Origin: Spirochaetota bacterium
GTDB lineage: Bacteria > Spirochaetota > Spirochaetia > Treponematales > Rectinemataceae
Length of the DNA stretch: 7,087 nt
NCBI GenBank assembly: GCA_023421875.1
Contig: JAEZSM010000133.1
Location: 1-7,087, forward strand
Reading direction: 5' to 3'
The notes under the pieces were generated by a model. That model ran no database searches. It was not told the DNA's origin and was given only the letters and a program-made list of their open reading frames with translations. A program made the translations under genes and the position numbers. Positions 5,499 to 7,087 of this stretch are shown here, in pieces. Positions within the stretch are counted from its first letter, which is position 1. Every line of letters begins with the position of its first letter.

Positions 5499-7087
5499 CT
5501 AATCCTGGGCTGCCAGGGCATCGGCTGTTTCCACCCATTCTTCATTAAGCAATTCCGTTTCCGCTTCGATTTCAGCCAATGAGGCAATAATTTTCTTAAC
5601 CCGATTCCCGTCGGAATAGACTTCAGGCCTGGCCATCTCCTGTTCCAGCGCCTTCTTGCCTTCGGCGAGGTTCTCGAGCCTGCGCAGGATTTCCTCTTCC
5701 CGTTTTTTGAGTTTGCGAATGCGCGCTTTTTGAGCTTTTTCCTCTTCCCAGGTGAGCGCAGAACTAGACTTGGCCTCGCCATCGGTTTGAGAAGGCGCCT
5801 TAGCGTTCCCCTGACTGAATCCAGCGCCGCCCGGGCTTTTTTGCATTCCAGTTAGCGCTGAGGTACCCGAAGCTTCTTCTAAAAGCGCCGCCTTTTTTTC
5901 CAGATAATACGAATAGCCGCCGTAATAAAGTCTCGGGGTGGTGCCAACCTCCAGTTCAAGAACAAGATCGGCCAACTCGTCAATGAACCCCCGGTCGTGG
6001 GAGACAAAGAGCACGGTGCCTTCGAAGGCTTTCAGCGCCTCCAAAAGGACATCTTTGGAGGTGAGGTCCAGATGGTTCGTCGGTTCGTCCAGCACCAGGA
6101 GGTTGGCGGGATGGAGGAGCATTTTCAAGAGCGCGAGCCTGGAGCGCTCTCCACCGGAGAGCACCGCGACGGATTTTTCCACGTCGTCGCCCCTGAAGAG
6201 AAAGGCTCCTAAAAGGTTCCGGAGCTTGGGCACGAGCTCGTTCGGGCAGACGGTTTCGGCTTCCTGCTCCACCGTGAGGGTACTGGACATTTTCTCCGCC
6301 GAATCCTGGGCGAAGTAGGCGGTCTCGACCCCGGATCCTGGGATGAGGGAGCCCGAAAAATCCTTGTCCGCGCCGGCAATAATGCGCATGAGGGTGGATT
6401 TGCCCGCCCCGTTCGGGCCTACAAAGGCGATTTTCCTGCCCCGCTCGATTTCCAACGACAGATTGTCGATTACCTTGAGGGACCCGTAGGATTTGCTCAA
6501 AGCCTCTATGCGCAAAGCGATTTTTCCCGAACGGGGCGCCGGCGGAAACTTAAAGTGGATGTGCTTCATTCCCTCGGGTATTTCGATGGGGATGATCTTT
6601 TCCAGCATCTTGATGCGGCTTTGCACCTGGGGAGCCTTGGACTCCTTGTAGCGGAAGCGGCGGATAAAGTCTTCTATCCTCTGAATTTCTTCCTGCTGCC
6701 GTTCCCAGGCGGCGAAAATGGCGTCCAGCTCCCTAGCCCGGCGCTCCTCGTAGGCGCTGTAGCTGCCGGGATAGCGAGAAAGTTTGCCGTTGAAAAGCTC
6801 ATAGACTTCCTTAATGGTGACATCCAAGAAGTAGCGATCATGGGAGACCAGCAAGACTCCTCCCCTATAGTCGGCCAGATATGCCTCCAGCCAGCTTCGG
6901 GCTTCCAGGTCCAGGTAGTTGGTGGGCTCGTCCAGGAGCATTATGTCGGGATCTTCCAGAAGAATCTTGGCCAGCGCTAGGCGCATCTGCCAGCCGCCGG
7001 AGAGGTCCTGGGACCGTCGCTGAAAGTCCTTCGGCTTGAATCCCAGACCCTGCAGAACTTCAGAAATACGTTCCTCTCGTCTGAAGT
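5499..7087 (-). CDS. ABC-F family ATPase, ribosome-associated (partial, N-terminus beyond window)
   Basis: Visible are 528 residues; the true start and the first Walker A lie past the right edge, probably about 110-120 residues. ABC-F proteins are soluble twin-ATPase factors that act on the ribosomal E site rather than in transport. Numbering visible residues from 1, the order is as follows. The first nucleotide-binding domain shows signature LSGGW (28-32), Walker B LLDEPTNYLD (50-59) and switch His in VSHDRYFLD. A charged helical linker, the arm that contacts P-site tRNA, covers about 110-173. The second domain has Walker A GPNGAGKST (223-231), signature LSGGE (309-313) and Walker B LLVLDEPTNHLD (329-340). 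A low-complexity stretch (about 403-443) precedes a C-terminal coiled coil (about 445-523) like that of Uup-type members. No membrane segment is present, in keeping with ABC-F. The Met at 6986 is internal, since the frame stays open through LSGGW to the edge. Housekeeping versus antibiotic-resistance role cannot be told here; the lineage looks housekeeping. Confidence 0.95.
   Translation of the reverse strand, partial: FRREERISEVLQGLGFKPKDFQRRSQDLSGGWQMRLALAKILLEDPDIMLLDEPTNYLDLEARSWLEAYLADYRGGVLLVSHDRYFLDVTIKEVYELFNGKLSRYPGSYSAYEERRARELDAIFAAWERQQEEIQRIEDFIRRFRYKESKAPQVQSRIKMLEKIIPIEIPEGMKHIHFKFPPAPRSGKIALRIEALSKSYGSLKVIDNLSLEIERGRKIAFVGPNGAGKSTLMRIIAGADKDFSGSLIPGSGVETAYFAQDSAEKMSSTLTVEQEAETVCPNELVPKLRNLLGAFLFRGDDVEKSVAVLSGGERSRLALLKMLLHPANLLVLDEPTNHLDLTSKDVLLEALKAFEGTVLFVSHDRGFIDELADLVLELEVGTTPRLYYGGYSYYLEKKAALLEEASGTSALTGMQKSPGGAGFSQGNAKAPSQTDGEAKSSSALTWEEEKAQKARIRKLKKREEEILRRLENLAEGKKALEQEMARPEVYSDGNRVKKIIASLAEIEAETELLNEEWVETADALAAQD

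Noticed and set aside
5938..6980. Plus-strand open frames opposite the ABC-F gene
   Set aside because: They lie wholly antisense to an unambiguous ABC-F coding region and show no recognisable domain.
6986..6986. Met at 6986 as the start of the ABC-F protein
   Set aside because: The frame continues upstream through the LSGGW signature to the window edge, so this Met is internal.

Overview
The window looks like ordinary bacterial chromosome with moderately high GC (judged by eye, not counted). It is densely coded, almost entirely on the minus strand, with one plus-strand lipoprotein gene. The lipoprotein implies a cell envelope that handles lipoproteins. Several proteins (the patatin-like enzyme with a long helical tail, the acyltransferase/zinc-ribbon pair, the ABC-F factor) have the flavour of Spirochaetota (Treponema/Spirochaeta relatives) or Firmicutes. 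I lean to a spirochaete with low-to-moderate confidence. No phage, transposon, CRISPR or toxin-type features are visible.

Layout from left to right. Positions 1-274 (minus) hold the N-terminal part of a Nudix hydrolase of ADP-ribose pyrophosphatase type, cut by the window edge. Positions 378-1622 (minus) encode a complete patatin-like phospholipase with all catalytic elements. Positions 1623-1838 hold a strong Shine-Dalgarno for the patatin gene and a probable gene remnant with a frame break (1671-1821). Positions 1839-1987 form a self-contained initiator tRNA unit: a promoter with a perfect TTGACA, tRNA-fMet(CAT) and a strong UUCG-loop intrinsic terminator. Positions 2083-4872 (minus) form a tight three-gene operon: a DUF554 membrane protein, a condensation/alcohol-acetyltransferase-like acyltransferase with an HxxxDG motif, and a zinc-ribbon six-helix membrane protein resembling DUF6320. 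Positions 4873-4963 form a compact divergent promoter region with a perfect 10-bp palindrome. Positions 4964-5422 (plus) encode a small lipoprotein with a TPR-like helical repeat. Positions 5499-7087 (minus) encode a nearly complete ABC-F ATPase that converges on the lipoprotein gene and runs off the right edge.

The genes mostly act independently: nucleotide clean-up, lipid hydrolysis, translation initiation and ribosome-associated ATPase activity. The part that most resembles a functional unit is the operon at 2083-4872. There a soluble acyltransferase is translationally coupled to a zinc-ribbon integral membrane protein and follows a second membrane protein, which suggests acyl transfer at or near the inner membrane. 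The acceptor and donor cannot be read from the sequence. I do not see a convincing wholly new system; this operon, its divergent control region and the frame-broken remnant next to tRNA-fMet deserve the closest look.
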